Below are positions 1-12,000 of a stretch of 64,000 bases of DNA, piece by piece. Within the stretch, counting starts at the first letter, position 1, and each line of letters opens with the position of its first letter. Origin of the DNA: Benincasa hispida (taxonomy: Eukaryota; Streptophyta; Magnoliopsida; Cucurbitales; Cucurbitaceae); contig NC_052349.1 of the NCBI RefSeq assembly GCF_009727055.1, forward strand, positions 36,113,109 through 36,177,108, read 5' to 3'. The notes beneath the pieces are model-generated. The model did not search any database. It was not told the origin of the DNA and saw only the letters and a program-made list of their open reading frames with translations. Both the position numbers and the translations under genes were made by a program.

Positions 1-986
1 CAACTAATAACAATTACTGAAATTCCAAATAATAAAGTTAGTGAAATTACATTATTACTAAAAAATGTGTGGAGTGTTACAAAATGATAAGGTACTGAAG
101 CTTAGTCTTAGATTTGAATAGCTCGATACTGAAAGACATGGAGAAGGTATCCAAGCAGCTCGATACTGAAGGACACGGAGAAGGTATTTGAGCAGTAGTA
201 ACTAAGGTATGATGGTATTTAAACTAGAATCACACGAATGAACAAAAAGTTGTTATTGGTAGTGTTGAGATCACTCCACACTAGCTATGGATTGACGTTG
301 AGGAATTAAGTAAAGGTTCTCTCTCAACTAAGGATGCAAATTATGTTTTTAGGAAGTGAACAAAAGGGTTCCTTCCCAATTAAGTAGTAATGCAGTAAAA
401 AATGATAAAGAGTGAGCAAAAGGGCCACTCTAGACTAATAGACTAAGGCATAGTCTAGCAAAGCATGAAAAAGTGCTATGTGATGTTAATGATGACACAG
501 ATAATAGTTGCCAAGTTTATGTTTTTAGTTAAAGCTTTCAGTTTTAATATCAAATTTATGTATGAAAGTTATGCTTCAGTCACTCACTAGCTTCTAGCTC
601 ATGTTTTCAAATGTTTTCCTTTTAGGTAGCGGTCAGTTCCCAAAAGACTTCTCTACTGCTGCTCTGCCACTCAAAGAGTTAGGTTGAAGGAAGCTTAATT
701 CAACCTGTATTAGTTAGTACACATGTGTCTGTCATATAGGGACTAGTATTCAAGATGGGGCTCACTAAGTTGTAATATTCATGTAAGAATAATGCTATGA
801 AACCTTGTAATGTAAATGTGTTAAGTTCTGAGTTAATTTGTTCAGTATATTGATGAAATGTACGTATTTAGGGTTTGAGCAAATTTAACAGGTTAGATAG
901 GTAGTAAGTGCCAGCAAAAGGGTTGGTAACTGCTGCAGTCACCACTCTATCCAGGTTAAGAGGGTAATCTGGAGTGGGGTGTGACA
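1..986 (+). mobile_element. Gypsy-type LTR, 3' part (starts outside window)
   Basis: The stretch ends in GGGTGTGACA, the same 3' terminus as the complete LTR at 24872-27286. The two share the block around the CACTCACT and GGTAGYGGTCAG motifs, the CACATGT segment, and the GGTAACTG...AAGAGGGTAATC tail. A short local repeat (CTCGATACTGAAG-GACA) lies near 120-190. No internal region follows 986, so this is either a solo LTR or the right LTR of an element lying to the left. Confidence 0.75.
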
Positions 987-1199
987 GTTGGGCTATTTTC
1001 TTAGTAGATTATTTGTACTATATTACTTTCTTAGTAAATGACTTGTATTTCTTTGCTTGATATTGTGGATTTGGTTTTTATAAGCTTTTTTAGTGAAATT
1101 ACTCTTGTTTTTGTGGCTTGTTGGGTATTTTTTTTATAAGGTTCATAAGATTTTCATTATTTTGCATCTACAGTTATTGGGGGTGTTTTCTTTTAATTT
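987..1199. other. Unassigned AT-rich spacer
   Basis: T-rich sequence between the Gypsy LTR end and the CACTA terminus. I see no ORF, RNA gene or repeat structure in it. Confidence 0.5.
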
Positions 1200-1505
1200 T
1201 TCAATAAAGAAACAATGACAAACGTTTAATGTCGAGCAGACCCTTTAATGTTGGTTATTGACCAACTTCAAAGGTGGACCAACAACAAAGGCAACTAACA
1301 TTGAAGAAGGTCTTATTAAAGGTGTTCGATGTCGGTTAAAATTCGACATTAAAGGTCATTGGTGGTCATGCATAATGTCGATTGAATACTAACATTAAAG
1401 ACAACCACCTTTGAAGACCTTTAATAACACCTTCATCAATAATGTCGGTTGTACGCTTATAATGTCAGCTTTCAACTGACATAATAGTCCAAGTTTGTAC
1501 TAGTG
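1200..1505. mobile_element. Orphan terminus of a CACTA DNA transposon
   Basis: The segment ends in GTACTAGTG, the reverse complement of a CACTA-type terminus (CACTAGTAC...). It is filled with subterminal repeats of the AATGTCGGTT / AACCGACATT type in both orientations (for example near 1330-1365 and 1440-1490). The same motif family fills the ends of the intact element at 28280-34128, but the terminal sequence itself differs. No matching left end is visible, so this is a truncated copy. Confidence 0.65.
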
Positions 1506-3097
1506 TAAGCATAGATGACTCAAACTAGTTAACTAAATAAAAATAAATTACAAATGTAAAAAGATCATAGTTTGATGTACATAAAACTTTTATAAATTTG
1601 AGTATTGTTTCAATTTGGTTTCTAAATTTAAAGATTTGCCCTTTTACCTCGATTTTCAACTAAATACTCACTCTCAATATCTAGCGTTAATGTTTATTAT
1701 CACTAATGAAACTTAATTAATTATAATTCTTTTAAATTAATTAATAGATATTAACACTTTGACGAAAATTGAATCTTTAGTGAAAAATTCAGGTTAAAAC
1801 TAAAAGCGTAAATCTTGGAACTTATAGACTAAATTAAATTCAAACTCAAAATTTAAGACTAAAATTGCAATATTTTGAAACTTAAGAATCAAACGAAAAC
1901 TAAATCCAAAACCCAAAGACCAAATATATATATAACATAATATAATATAATAATAATTTATAAAAGAAATTAACTTATTTTTAGAACAAGAAATTGACAT
2001 TAAAAAAGATATAGGACGAATGTAGATTTTAAAACAATCAGAGAATTGACAAACGGATTTTATTTTATTTTATTTAAAAGGGCCTTAAAAATCTGTTTCC
2101 TAAAAGGGAATAAATTAATGTCACACTGATGACTGATTGCAGCTTATATACTACGCTACGATTAATTATCACCACACGTAATTATTCAACGCACTTCCTG
2201 CAAAACATTTAACACACATTAATATAAATAATTTCAAATGCATATTAAATTATTAATTGTTCGCCATATGGTCGGATAATTGACTTCCTTAAGTTGGGAA
2301 CAACAAAACTATGTTTATTGGGTTTTTGTATTTAAAAAAAGAACTAACTAATGTACACTGCTAATCATTGAACAAAATTCTCAGTACTTACAAAACTCGA
2401 TGAATTCTAAGTTTCGTTTTCTTTTTTTTTAGTAGTTAGGATATTATGCCTCACGTCTAGGATTCAGAATTTGAATTTGACAATTGATGGTCTCGATATT
2501 TTTTTGTATCTCTTATGACCTAGCAATGTCATCCTTACTTATCCTCACTCACATGCTTCTAAAGAAAATTCTCAAAAGGTTACTCGACATAAAATTACTC
2601 TAAACTAAGCATGCTTAACTTTGAAGTTCTTATCATTGAGCTATCTAAAAGAAATGTGTACCTTTGAGGCAGGTAGTGACTTTCAATTCTTTAATCATTT
2701 CTTAACCATACTTTCATATCATTGGGATCTCTCTCATTTGAATTTGATCTCGATTTATTCATGTACTTTCCTAAACTCAGGTGTTACAAAGGGAATTTAA
2801 ATTACAGATTCGTGATCACTAACACATCTATATGCAGTTAATCCATATTCACTTTTGACTTTATTTCATTTTTATTTGAAAAGTTCTATTAATTTCGTTC
2901 TTGATACTACATGTTCTATGATTATGATTTATTAAACACATAATAAAATATTTTATAAAAAAAAAACTTTTCAAATCTAGCTTATTAGAAGGTAAAAATT
3001 GTCATAGTTATCTAAATTAAAAAAAAATGATACAACTATACATTTCAAAGTTAGAGGGTACGAATTGATATTTGTTTTATCCAAAACAGATGGTTTA
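1506..3097. other. Intergenic AT-rich region
   Basis: I see no gene. The sequence is very AT-rich with short ORFs lacking recognisable motifs. Confidence 0.5.
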
Positions 3098-5692
3098 TGT
3101 AACAACCCGACCCCCTAGGACTTAAGTTAGGTCGTTACTAAATGCATGCATGTATGGAACTTAAAACGACACTCTTTTATGATGAAATAAATGCTAAATA
3201 AATAAGGTAAGTGCAAAAGGCTTTCATTAAATTCAAATATTAAAACCAACAATAGGGTACTCATAAATCATAAATGATAATAAATAAGTCTAAAAACGAT
3301 TCTTAATAGTAAGTTTCAAACATCAAAACTGAAAGTTAAGAAAAACATGAAAAGAAATCTAAATCTCATGAGGGGAAGCATAAAACTAGTCCCAGTGGCT
3401 CGATCACGAATTCCGCTTGTCCATCGTCGGTGCATCTCTACTCTTACCTGAAACAACAACATGAGAAAGAATGAGTATAAAATACTCAGTAAGTAACTCC
3501 ACTACTAGAGTCAGGTTAGACATTTATGTTCTCTAGATGTCTACCGCTGGTGGAACATATAAACTGTCCTAGTCCTCATGGGACACATACATACATGAAA
3601 AACTGAGTTCTATGCTACTGTAGCTAAATATACCTACTACCTCTGGTGAATCCCGAAGGAAACACAATTTGATGAATCCCGAAGGAAACACAAACTGGTG
3701 AATCCCGAAGGAAACACAATATCTGGTGAATCCCGAAGGAAACACAAACTGGTGAGTCCCGAAGGAAACACAATATCTGGTGAATCCCGAAGGAAACACA
3801 AACTGGTGAATCTCGAAGGAAACACAAACTGGTGAATCCCGAAGGAAACACAATATCTGGTGAATCCCGAAGGAAACACAAACTGGTGAATCCCAAAGGA
3901 AACACAAATTGGTGAATCCCGAAGGAAACACAATATCTGGTGAATCCCAAAGGAACACAAACTGGTGAATCCCAAAGGAAATACAAACTGGTAAATCCTA
4001 AAGCAAACACAATATCTGGTGAATCCCAAAGGAAACACAAACTGGTGGGCATTCTAACTAATCATTAAAATCACTATCATAATCTCGACATCACAATTTC
4101 AACATGATTCTATAACATACATATACATCTCATCATCATGATTCTACAATATACATTTAAATTTCTTCATCATAGCTTTACAACATATGTATGCATCTCA
4201 TCCTCCTCAGATTCAGCAGGATCTCCAATAAAAATAATATACTCAAATCATACTAGTATTCAAACATCTCTATACGCAACTAGCCTTTTAAACTCTCATA
4301 TCAGCAAGAAATACATAAACATCAAACTATCAATACATCCTCAGTAAATCATATTTGTCAATTCTTGACTCCAGTCATTTCAAACCTCAGTCAATGAAGG
4401 CAAACATAAATATCATGTTAACTAATAATCCTCAATAAATCATAATTATCATTGTCGGGCATTAGGGCAGTTCCAGTAGTAAGATTACTTATCTCAACTT
4501 GGTAAAAAAAACACAAAACAAAATCTTCTTTGAACTTTTTTAGCACACTTGAATCAACCTAAAGTTGTGGCTTGGTCCAAGACAAATTCCAATACTCGAC
4601 TTAATTAGCCAATCTGATCATGAATTAAATCCAAAATCAATAACTTAATTTTTCCACTATTACTCTCAATCCAAAAGAATAACCATCCAACAACTTACAA
4701 AACTTACCGATCTTCACCAATTTTCTGCAAAACAAAATGGTATCTAGCTTGATGGTCAATGCCTAAAAACTTCCAAATCTTGAATCTAAGTTTCAAACTA
4801 AAGAGAGGTTACTAATTTAACCCAAAATCAAAGGGGTGAACTTCATCTCCCAAATTATAAGGAAAAATAAGTCTTACCCAAGGTTTTCCTCAAAATTTCG
4901 ACAAAGATCGAGCCAATGGCGGCCGACAGCGTGTCAACCTTGTGGTGCCATAGATAGGCAGCGTGTGTTGTTGTTCGGACGACATAAATTGTTTAAGGCT
5001 AGCAGCTGGTAGTGAGGGTCTTGAGGAGGGTTTGCGAGAGTGGGAGAGAAAGGGAATTCTAGTTTACAGATTTTATTCAGTAGCGATTACGAACAAACTA
5101 GAGCTTCAAACAACGATCCAACTGTTTCAAAGATGAAACTTTATATGTCTCGAACAGACTGACCAAATTTGAGCACGATTCAACAGTTCAAACTTTGGCA
5201 ATCAACAATTTTGTGGAAGTTGTCGTTAAAAAACCGAATTGCTTTTTCTCCAATTTTTGACCTCTTTTCACTCTCATTTAATTTCGAAAAAATCTCAATT
5301 CTTTTATTTTTTCCAAATTTTGAAAAGATAAATAAAATATTTTATCACAATATCTCCAAAATCTCCAAAAGTTCTATTAAATTGGCAAAAGATCCATCAA
5401 TTTGATACAAATTAAATTCTTCCAAATATTTAAATCAATTTAAATCACATGAAATTAATTATCTTTTTTAATATTTTTTTTAAGTTGGCCCTAAAATCCA
5501 AAATCAAAGAGAAGCAAAATTCAATATTTGCAAGAAAATCACTTCGAATATCTAATCAATTAAATTCAATTTAACCAATAAAAGTTTTTTAATTATTTCA
5601 ATTTAACCCCAATTTTCCAAGTGAAAGAGAAATTTTAAACTCAATAATTTTAGATAATTAACTTAAATTTTCCTGAAATTTGAGATGTTACA
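3098..5692. mobile_element. Probable solo LTR, about 2.6 kb
   Basis: It starts TGTAACAACCC and ends GAGATGTTACA, so the ends form the short TG...CA inverted repeat expected of an LTR (TGTAACA/TGTTACA). The flanking five bases are GTTTA on the left and ATTTA on the right, a near-perfect target-site duplication. There are no gag or pol motifs inside, so a solo LTR formed by LTR-LTR recombination is the simplest reading. Gypsy affiliation is inferred from length and terminal sequence only. A tandem array lies inside at 3640-4046. Confidence 0.6.
3640..4046. repeat. Tandem array of 26/28-bp units
   Basis: About 15 copies of CTGGTGAATCCCGAAGGAAA plus CACAA or CACAATAT, often alternating 26- and 28-bp forms so that a roughly 54-bp higher-order period appears. 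Units near the right end are more degenerate (AATCCCAAAG, AATCCTAAAG). The array stays open in all three minus frames, giving repetitive ORFs of 129-142 codons (the FPSGFTR / SFGIHQ type). These are a consequence of the repeat and are not called as genes. Confidence 0.9.
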
Positions 5693-6395
5693 ATTTACTT
5701 CCTAGAAATAATCAAATAACACATAATTTTAACCATGATATTAATTTTTCATTGACATGTTGCCTATATTTCCATTGTTATTTCTACATTTTTATGAATT
5801 TGACATCGACACGTGGGGTAAATGAATATAACATTATTCTATAAAACAGTTCATAAAACATTAAGGAAAACACTATAAAATGTTATTAAGGCTAATATAA
5901 TATAAATAATAAAAAATTTACACTTTTATTAATTTAGATTTTTATTATTTTTCAAAGAAACTTTCTATCACACATTCCCTCGGGCATAAAATATTCTGTT
6001 TGATATTTTCAAAATTTTTAATAAAGTGAAATATCTTTTCTGGCTGCAATAAGGTCAAAGATCTTAATAAATACGCTACGATGGATCTAAATAATAATGT
6101 TAGGTAATTAAATGGAACAACTTTTTTGTGTATTAAACTTCTAGCTGTATTCAAGAAAAGAAAGAAAAAGAATTCTAGGTGTATGGTTGAATAGATTTGA
6201 AAGGTAAGTGGTCAGAATTAATGTGCATGGGCTGCATCTCTTTTCTTCTCTATACTTTCTAACTACACAATTATTACTCTTCCATAATATATGTCATATT
6301 GATATTCAATTGCCAAAAAGTTAAACACATAAATAATCGATGGCTAAAAAGAAAGATCAACCTCATAACTTGAGGTTAAGATATAATTAACATGG
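5693..6395. other. Intergenic AT-rich region
   Basis: No gene or repeat structure recognised. It contains only short ORFs without motifs. Confidence 0.5.
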
Positions 6396-6614
6396 TAGGG
6401 TGAACATCGATCGATCGGAGTCGATTTTTTACCAAATTACCATCGAATCGACTATGGTCAGGTTAGTAAATATTTCAATCTACCTTAATCGTGAAGGAGT
6501 AAAAGTCGGTTGGTTTGTTTGGTCGATTTTATTCTTTAATTTTTTTTAATTTTCCAAACTGACACCGACCGACTTCGGTTCGATTGATTTTTCTGTCTAT
6601 CATGTTCACCCCTA
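6396..6614. mobile_element. Short hAT-like MITE
   Basis: About 219 bp bounded by inverted ends TAGGGTGAACAT (left) and ATGTTCACCCCTA (right), the TAGGGGTGAACAT-type terminus seen in plant hAT miniature elements. The interior has the inverted-looking GACCGACTTCGGTTCGAT segment. The 8-bp flanks (TAACATGG and CAAAACAC) do not match, so no target-site duplication supports the call. Confidence 0.5.
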
Positions 6615-8760
6615 CAAAACACTACATAAAACAAGCCAACGACAAAGACAAAAAAGAACTAAATATATATATAAAGTACAACAACTCGACGGAAAATGTT
6701 TCAAGGAAAAGAATCTTTTGCGTCTCCACAAGAGAAGCATGAGACCACTTAGAACAACATATCAGATCAAACATACAAACTAATTACTTAAAAAGTATGC
6801 AACGTAGGGCCATGGACATGAATATTACGCTCAAGTCAAATATGGTAAATAACAATATACTAAGCAAGTGCTCTCCAAACCGTTTAATCTTAAATATTTA
6901 AACACGATTCTTAATTAGCGAATTCAATTTAGACTATTTGTTAATGATCTATATCTATTTTTACTTGATTTCGTTGAAAATTAGGTCAAAATCATCTAAA
7001 TACAACTATTTAGTAGAATTAATGAACAACCTTAACTATCACTAAAGTAGCAAGATTGACCACATAATTCTTTCTAAATATGGGTAAACAAATAGAGGAA
7101 AATGAACAAGTAAAAATACAATCAAATTTAATGACAGTCATTACTATCTATTTCATTCTTGCATTTCTCTCTAATTTACATTAAACTTTGCCTGATGTGA
7201 AAGTTGTGTATTAATGGTTTTAAACAAAGTTATAACTGTGAGTTTAACTAAATTGATTCACTTATGTAAACTAGTTCACAACATGTCGATGCACGTGATA
7301 TTTAGTCTAAGTCATTTATACATGAGATATATTACTTCGACCTAAATAGGTGTAATGTTTAAATTAATACATCTCCGAATTTTTTTTTTTTTTGACAATT
7401 GTGAGGAGAGAGAATTGAACATTTAACTTCAAGATTGACAATACAAATACTATGTCATTTGAACCATACTTACTTGATTGTATCCCAAATTTAATAATAT
7501 AAACCGATACATCTCACTATTATTTTAATACTCATGACACAACACATTATAAAAGGACATTAGAAACTATAATAACTTAAGAAGTAAATTAAAATTTACA
7601 ATATGGTAAGCATTAAAATAATCATTTAAGTGGTGGATAACACATAAACAAATAACAAATTAATAATATGAATAAACCATATGAAGTTTATTTTCAATTT
7701 GTTTCTTCTTTTAAGCGGTAATCTTAAAATAGATAATACAATCCATTTTCTAATAACTAACTAACCACAAAACATAATTTACTGACAAAGATTAAAATAT
7801 CTAGAAGTCTATTATATATATATATAGCAATGGTTATTATGCTATATATTAACTATATTTAGCTGTATTAAATTATTAATTCGTCTTATCATATTTATTA
7901 GGTTAATTAATATAGGACTCGAGGGGGCATGCCCTCATGCCTTCTAGATTTGTTAGTTGAAATAAGATTTTTTTAGTTCACAATGACACATGAGTATATC
8001 TCTAATCTTGATTCTTTCAAAATATTTCTGATTTTTCTTGTAATTATTAATTTTGCCCCACATTAACATGTTTCTCACTAAATAATTGATACTATGTTGT
8101 GCATTTGTTTATAGTCTATAAAATTTCCAATTTTTTCATTTATACATGATTCTTATAATAACTTTTATGGGTTTGACAAGTATTAATATAATAATAATAA
8201 TGTCAAAATAAATATATCTCAAATGATATATAAGTGTGTTAGTAATCACGAGGTCAATTGTTTGAATCCTCTTATTGTGATTATACTATATATATATATA
8301 ATAACAATAAATTTTTATGGTTGAAGTCACATTAATGGTATAGTTTCTTAGTTTTATGGGTGAACTTAATCCACAACAATTAGATTCCTTTCAACCTCCT
8401 TCTCCAATGACGCAATCCAACCCATGACGATTAACAAATATCACAAACTTATAAGTCTATGTAACGGTCTCACTAATGTTTAAATAAAAAAAAAATATCA
8501 GTTTAACTTAAATTCATCGAACTACGTAATTATTGGCACATAAGGATATAAAAAACATGATTAGAGACCAACAAATTTAGTATTGAAAATTTGGGACCAA
8601 GAAGATAATTTGTCAAAAATTAAAGAGATTAAAACGAAAATTAGGGGCAATAAGCCTTTAAACCGGACATTGAAAGACCACCAACTAAACAGCACATGAA
8701 GTGTTGGGAAAATAAAAGGAAAAAAGAAAAGCACCGTCTTTCCTTTGCGAGATGCTTTCT
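6615..8760. other. Intergenic AT-rich region upstream of the fucosidase gene
   Basis: No gene found. It contains TA microsatellites near 7813-7827 and 8288-8301. A weak tRNA-B-box-like segment (GGTCAATTGTTTGAATCC) near 8253 may be a decayed SINE. Confidence 0.45.
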
Positions 8761-8767
8761 ATTGATA

Positions 8768-8777
8768 CTATATAATA
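8768..8777 (+). promoter_or_regulatory. Candidate TATA box of the fucosidase gene
   Basis: CTATATAATA lies about 260 bp upstream of the chosen ATG, in a region that becomes C/T-rich downstream as plant 5' leaders often do. It is proposed from position and motif only. Confidence 0.3.
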
Positions 8778-8985
8778 AGAAGCAAAGATAAACGATCTGA
8801 AATCATCCTGGATTTTCTCGTGAGCACTCTGCCACTAGTCCTAGTTACGCGTGCCCTGTAGCTTTTGGCCTCTATGCAGCTGTTTACACGATAAAAATGG
8901 CGTTGTACAACAGTAGAAAGCCCCACTTTCTTTGATTTCAGACCACATCGACCCACATTCAACTACCCTTCTTCTTTCCCTTCCC

Positions 8986-9025
8986 CATTCGCCATTTCCC
9001 ACTTCCATTCGCCATTTCCCACTTC
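8986..9025 (+). repeat. 20-bp tandem duplication in the presumed 5' leader
   Basis: CATTCGCCATTTCCCACTTC occurs twice head to tail just before the chosen ATG at 9034. It has no obvious coding role. Confidence 0.85.
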
Positions 9026-9033
9026 CATTCTTC

Positions 9034-12000
9034 ATGTTGCTTCCAAACTTGAAGACCCATCTCCGTGAAAATGGATTTCTTCTTGCTCTGCTTCTTCTTC
9101 CTCTCTGTTTCCCTTTTTCCATGGCGGAGAAGGACATTTGGAGGCCGAGTTTAGTGGGAATGGCGGAGTCCTCCGACCCTTTGAAGCTCACGTTTAATGG
9201 CCCTGCCAAGCACTGGACTGATGCGATTCCTATTGGGAATGGGCGGCTTGGAGCCATGGTTTGGGGTGGTGTCGACACTGAGATTCTTCAGCTCAATGGT
9301 TTGTCCCCTTTTAACTCTTGAGGTCTTTTTCGTTTTGTTTGAGCTATTTTGGAAGAAACAGAGATGTATTTGGATGCAGTATGCAGTTTGATTACTGAGA
9401 AGTCAGATGGGTGTGTTTGTGTGTAAGATGTTACAACATTTATCTGAGTTTCTGTCTCTCTCTTTCGTTCTTTATAATTTTTGCCATTACTAATTTGAGA
9501 ATATTACATTTGATTGGGAAACCCATTCCCATTGTGTTGAATTTTTGTGATTGATGTTAATTTTTTTATTTAACTACTACAATTTGTCAACTAGCTATGT
9601 AGTTGGGAGTATAATATTAACTCATTGTCTAGATTTTCCTTCCTTCATTGTTGGTAGTCTTTAGACGGTTGGTTCAACCAGATTTGTTTGAATTATAGGC
9701 TGTGTTTTGAATGGCTGTGAAGTATATACAAAAGATATAAAATATACAGACTACAGACGTGTATGTTTCTGTTCTGGCTGGATGGATCTGGTATCATTTG
9801 AACCTTTTTTTTTTTTTTTTTTTGGGAGTGGGTGGGGGGGATGGATTTGGGTATCCTACTGAACTTTACTGCTTTCATGCAAACCTAGTAAGTGATTGTT
9901 ACAGTTCAAAGTTTCAACTATGCACTCTGAAGGCTAATAAAAATTCATGCAGAGGACACACTTTGGACTGGAACTCCTGCGGACTATACAAATCCAGATG
10001 CTCCTGAGGCTCTAAGGGAGGTTAGAAAGCTTGTTGATGATGGAAAATATGCTGAAGCTACTGAAGCCGCAGTTAAGCTGTCAGGAAAGCCGTCTGATGT
10101 AATGCTTCTCAACCCCTCATAATAAGATTTCCTAGTGCACAATTTGTTCCTTAAATGAATTTAATTCCTTGTTAAAGAAGCTCTTAATGAATCATTCGTT
10201 GTAGTTCTTTGCAACCTTTTTGTTCCCAGTCTCTGCTAGGCCAATCTCCCTTCACATGTATGCGCTTCATGCTGTCTTAAACCACTATTCAGAGCTTATA
10301 AGTAACTGGTCATCAAATGCCTCGTGCTTGTTGAATAGGTTCAACTTATCCCTTACTAGGAAGGGATGCCTATTTTAGCATTTCAAAAATAAATTTTTCT
10401 TTCCCCAAAATTCTCATTTACTGTTTCTTCTCTTTTGGAGTTTTAGTTGCTTATCATACTGAAGACTTCATAGAGCATTAAAGCTGAAGCAGTTTGTATG
10501 AGTATTATGTTATACTGACAATTTTGGGATCATGCAGGTTTATCAACTTCTGGGTGACATTAAGCTAGAGTTTGATGTTTCCCATCAGTCATATACTCCA
10601 CAGACTTATCATCGGGAATTAGACTTAAATACAGCCACAGCAAGGGTGAAGTACTCTGTCGGTGATGTAGAATTTACAAGGGAACATTTTGCGTCTAACC
10701 CGGATCAAGTAATTGTAACCAAGATCGCTGCAAGCAAACCAGGATCTTTGTCATTCATTGTGTCCATTGATAGCAAGTTACATCACAGCTCACATGTAGT
10801 AGATGGTCAAAGTCTAATCGTACTACATGGAAGCTGTCGTGGTGTGAGGATTCCTCCAAAAATGGATTTAGATGACAATCCCAAAGGCATTCAATATTAT
10901 GCTGTTCTTAGTTTACAGGTTAGTGATGGCAGTGGAGTAGTACACGATTTAGATGAAAAGAAGTTGAAGGTTAATGGCTCAGATTGGGCTGTCTTGCGTC
11001 TGGTGGCTTCGTCATCTTTTGAAGGGCCATTTACAGAGCCTTCATTGTCTAGGAAGGATCCTTCTTCTGAGTCACTTGCTACAATGAAAAAGATAAAAAA
11101 TTTGTCTTATTCCGATCTTTATGCACGACATTTGAATGATTATCAGAGTCTTTTTAACCGCGTTTCATTGCATCTTTCAAAGAGCTCTAAGAACGGATCT
11201 TCTTCAACTAATTCTGGAGGAAAGGAAGTTAGAGTAGCTTCTACTGCAGAGAGGGTAAAATCTTTTCGGACTGATGAAGACCCATCTTTGGTAGAGCTGC
11301 TATTTCAATATAGTCGGTATCTACTTATCGCTTGTTCACGGCCTGGAACTCAGGTGGCAAACCTTCAGGGTATATGGAACAAGAACGTCGAACCAGCATG
11401 GGAGTAAGTTTCTAGTCTTATTCTTATTATTTTAATGTTATGTTGCTTTATATTTTCATCTAATGCATTTTAGAAGTTAGAGTTTAATAAAAATGTGGAA
11501 GAAAGTGAACTGAGCGAACCATAACTGTATCTCTCTCTATCTACCTTTCTCCTGATCCCTTCAGTTTGGAATGTTGCATAACAAGATGAAGTTCAATACC
11601 AACTGTTAATGACAAAATGTGGTAGCCTATTTTTCTCATAGACATTTTTCTTTGATTCATCTCCTTAGATGCTTATCTAGTTTCCCTTTTATTTTCTTCA
11701 GTGGTGCTCCGCACTTGAACATTAATCTTCAAATGAACTATTGGCCATCCCTTCCGTGCAACCTTAAAGAGTGCCAGGAACCATTGTTTGATTTCACATC
11801 CTTCTTGTCTATCAATGGGCGTAAAACTGCAAAAGTAAGCTTCTGTACCTTTGATACTTATTTGTTCTGTGCTGTACATAATTGTTTTAACAATCCAATT
11901 TTAGTTCTCTTTAGTGATATTAGAAAGAGATCAATAATCAAAATACATGGTTTTGTTTGAGATGAAATGCTGAAGAACAATTAGTTAACGTGTCCAAGAA

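Noticed and set aside
3640..4046. CRISPR-like direct repeat array
   Set aside because: Units are head-to-tail without unique spacers, and the genome is a eukaryote.
3569..4052. Overlapping minus-strand ORFs of 129-142 codons with repeating peptide patterns
   Set aside because: All three frames of a 26/28-bp tandem array are open, so the ORFs follow from the repeat; there is no start context or family match.
8841..9278. 145-codon minus ORF opposite fucosidase exon 1
   Set aside because: Shadow of the coding exon on the other strand; low-complexity and without motif.
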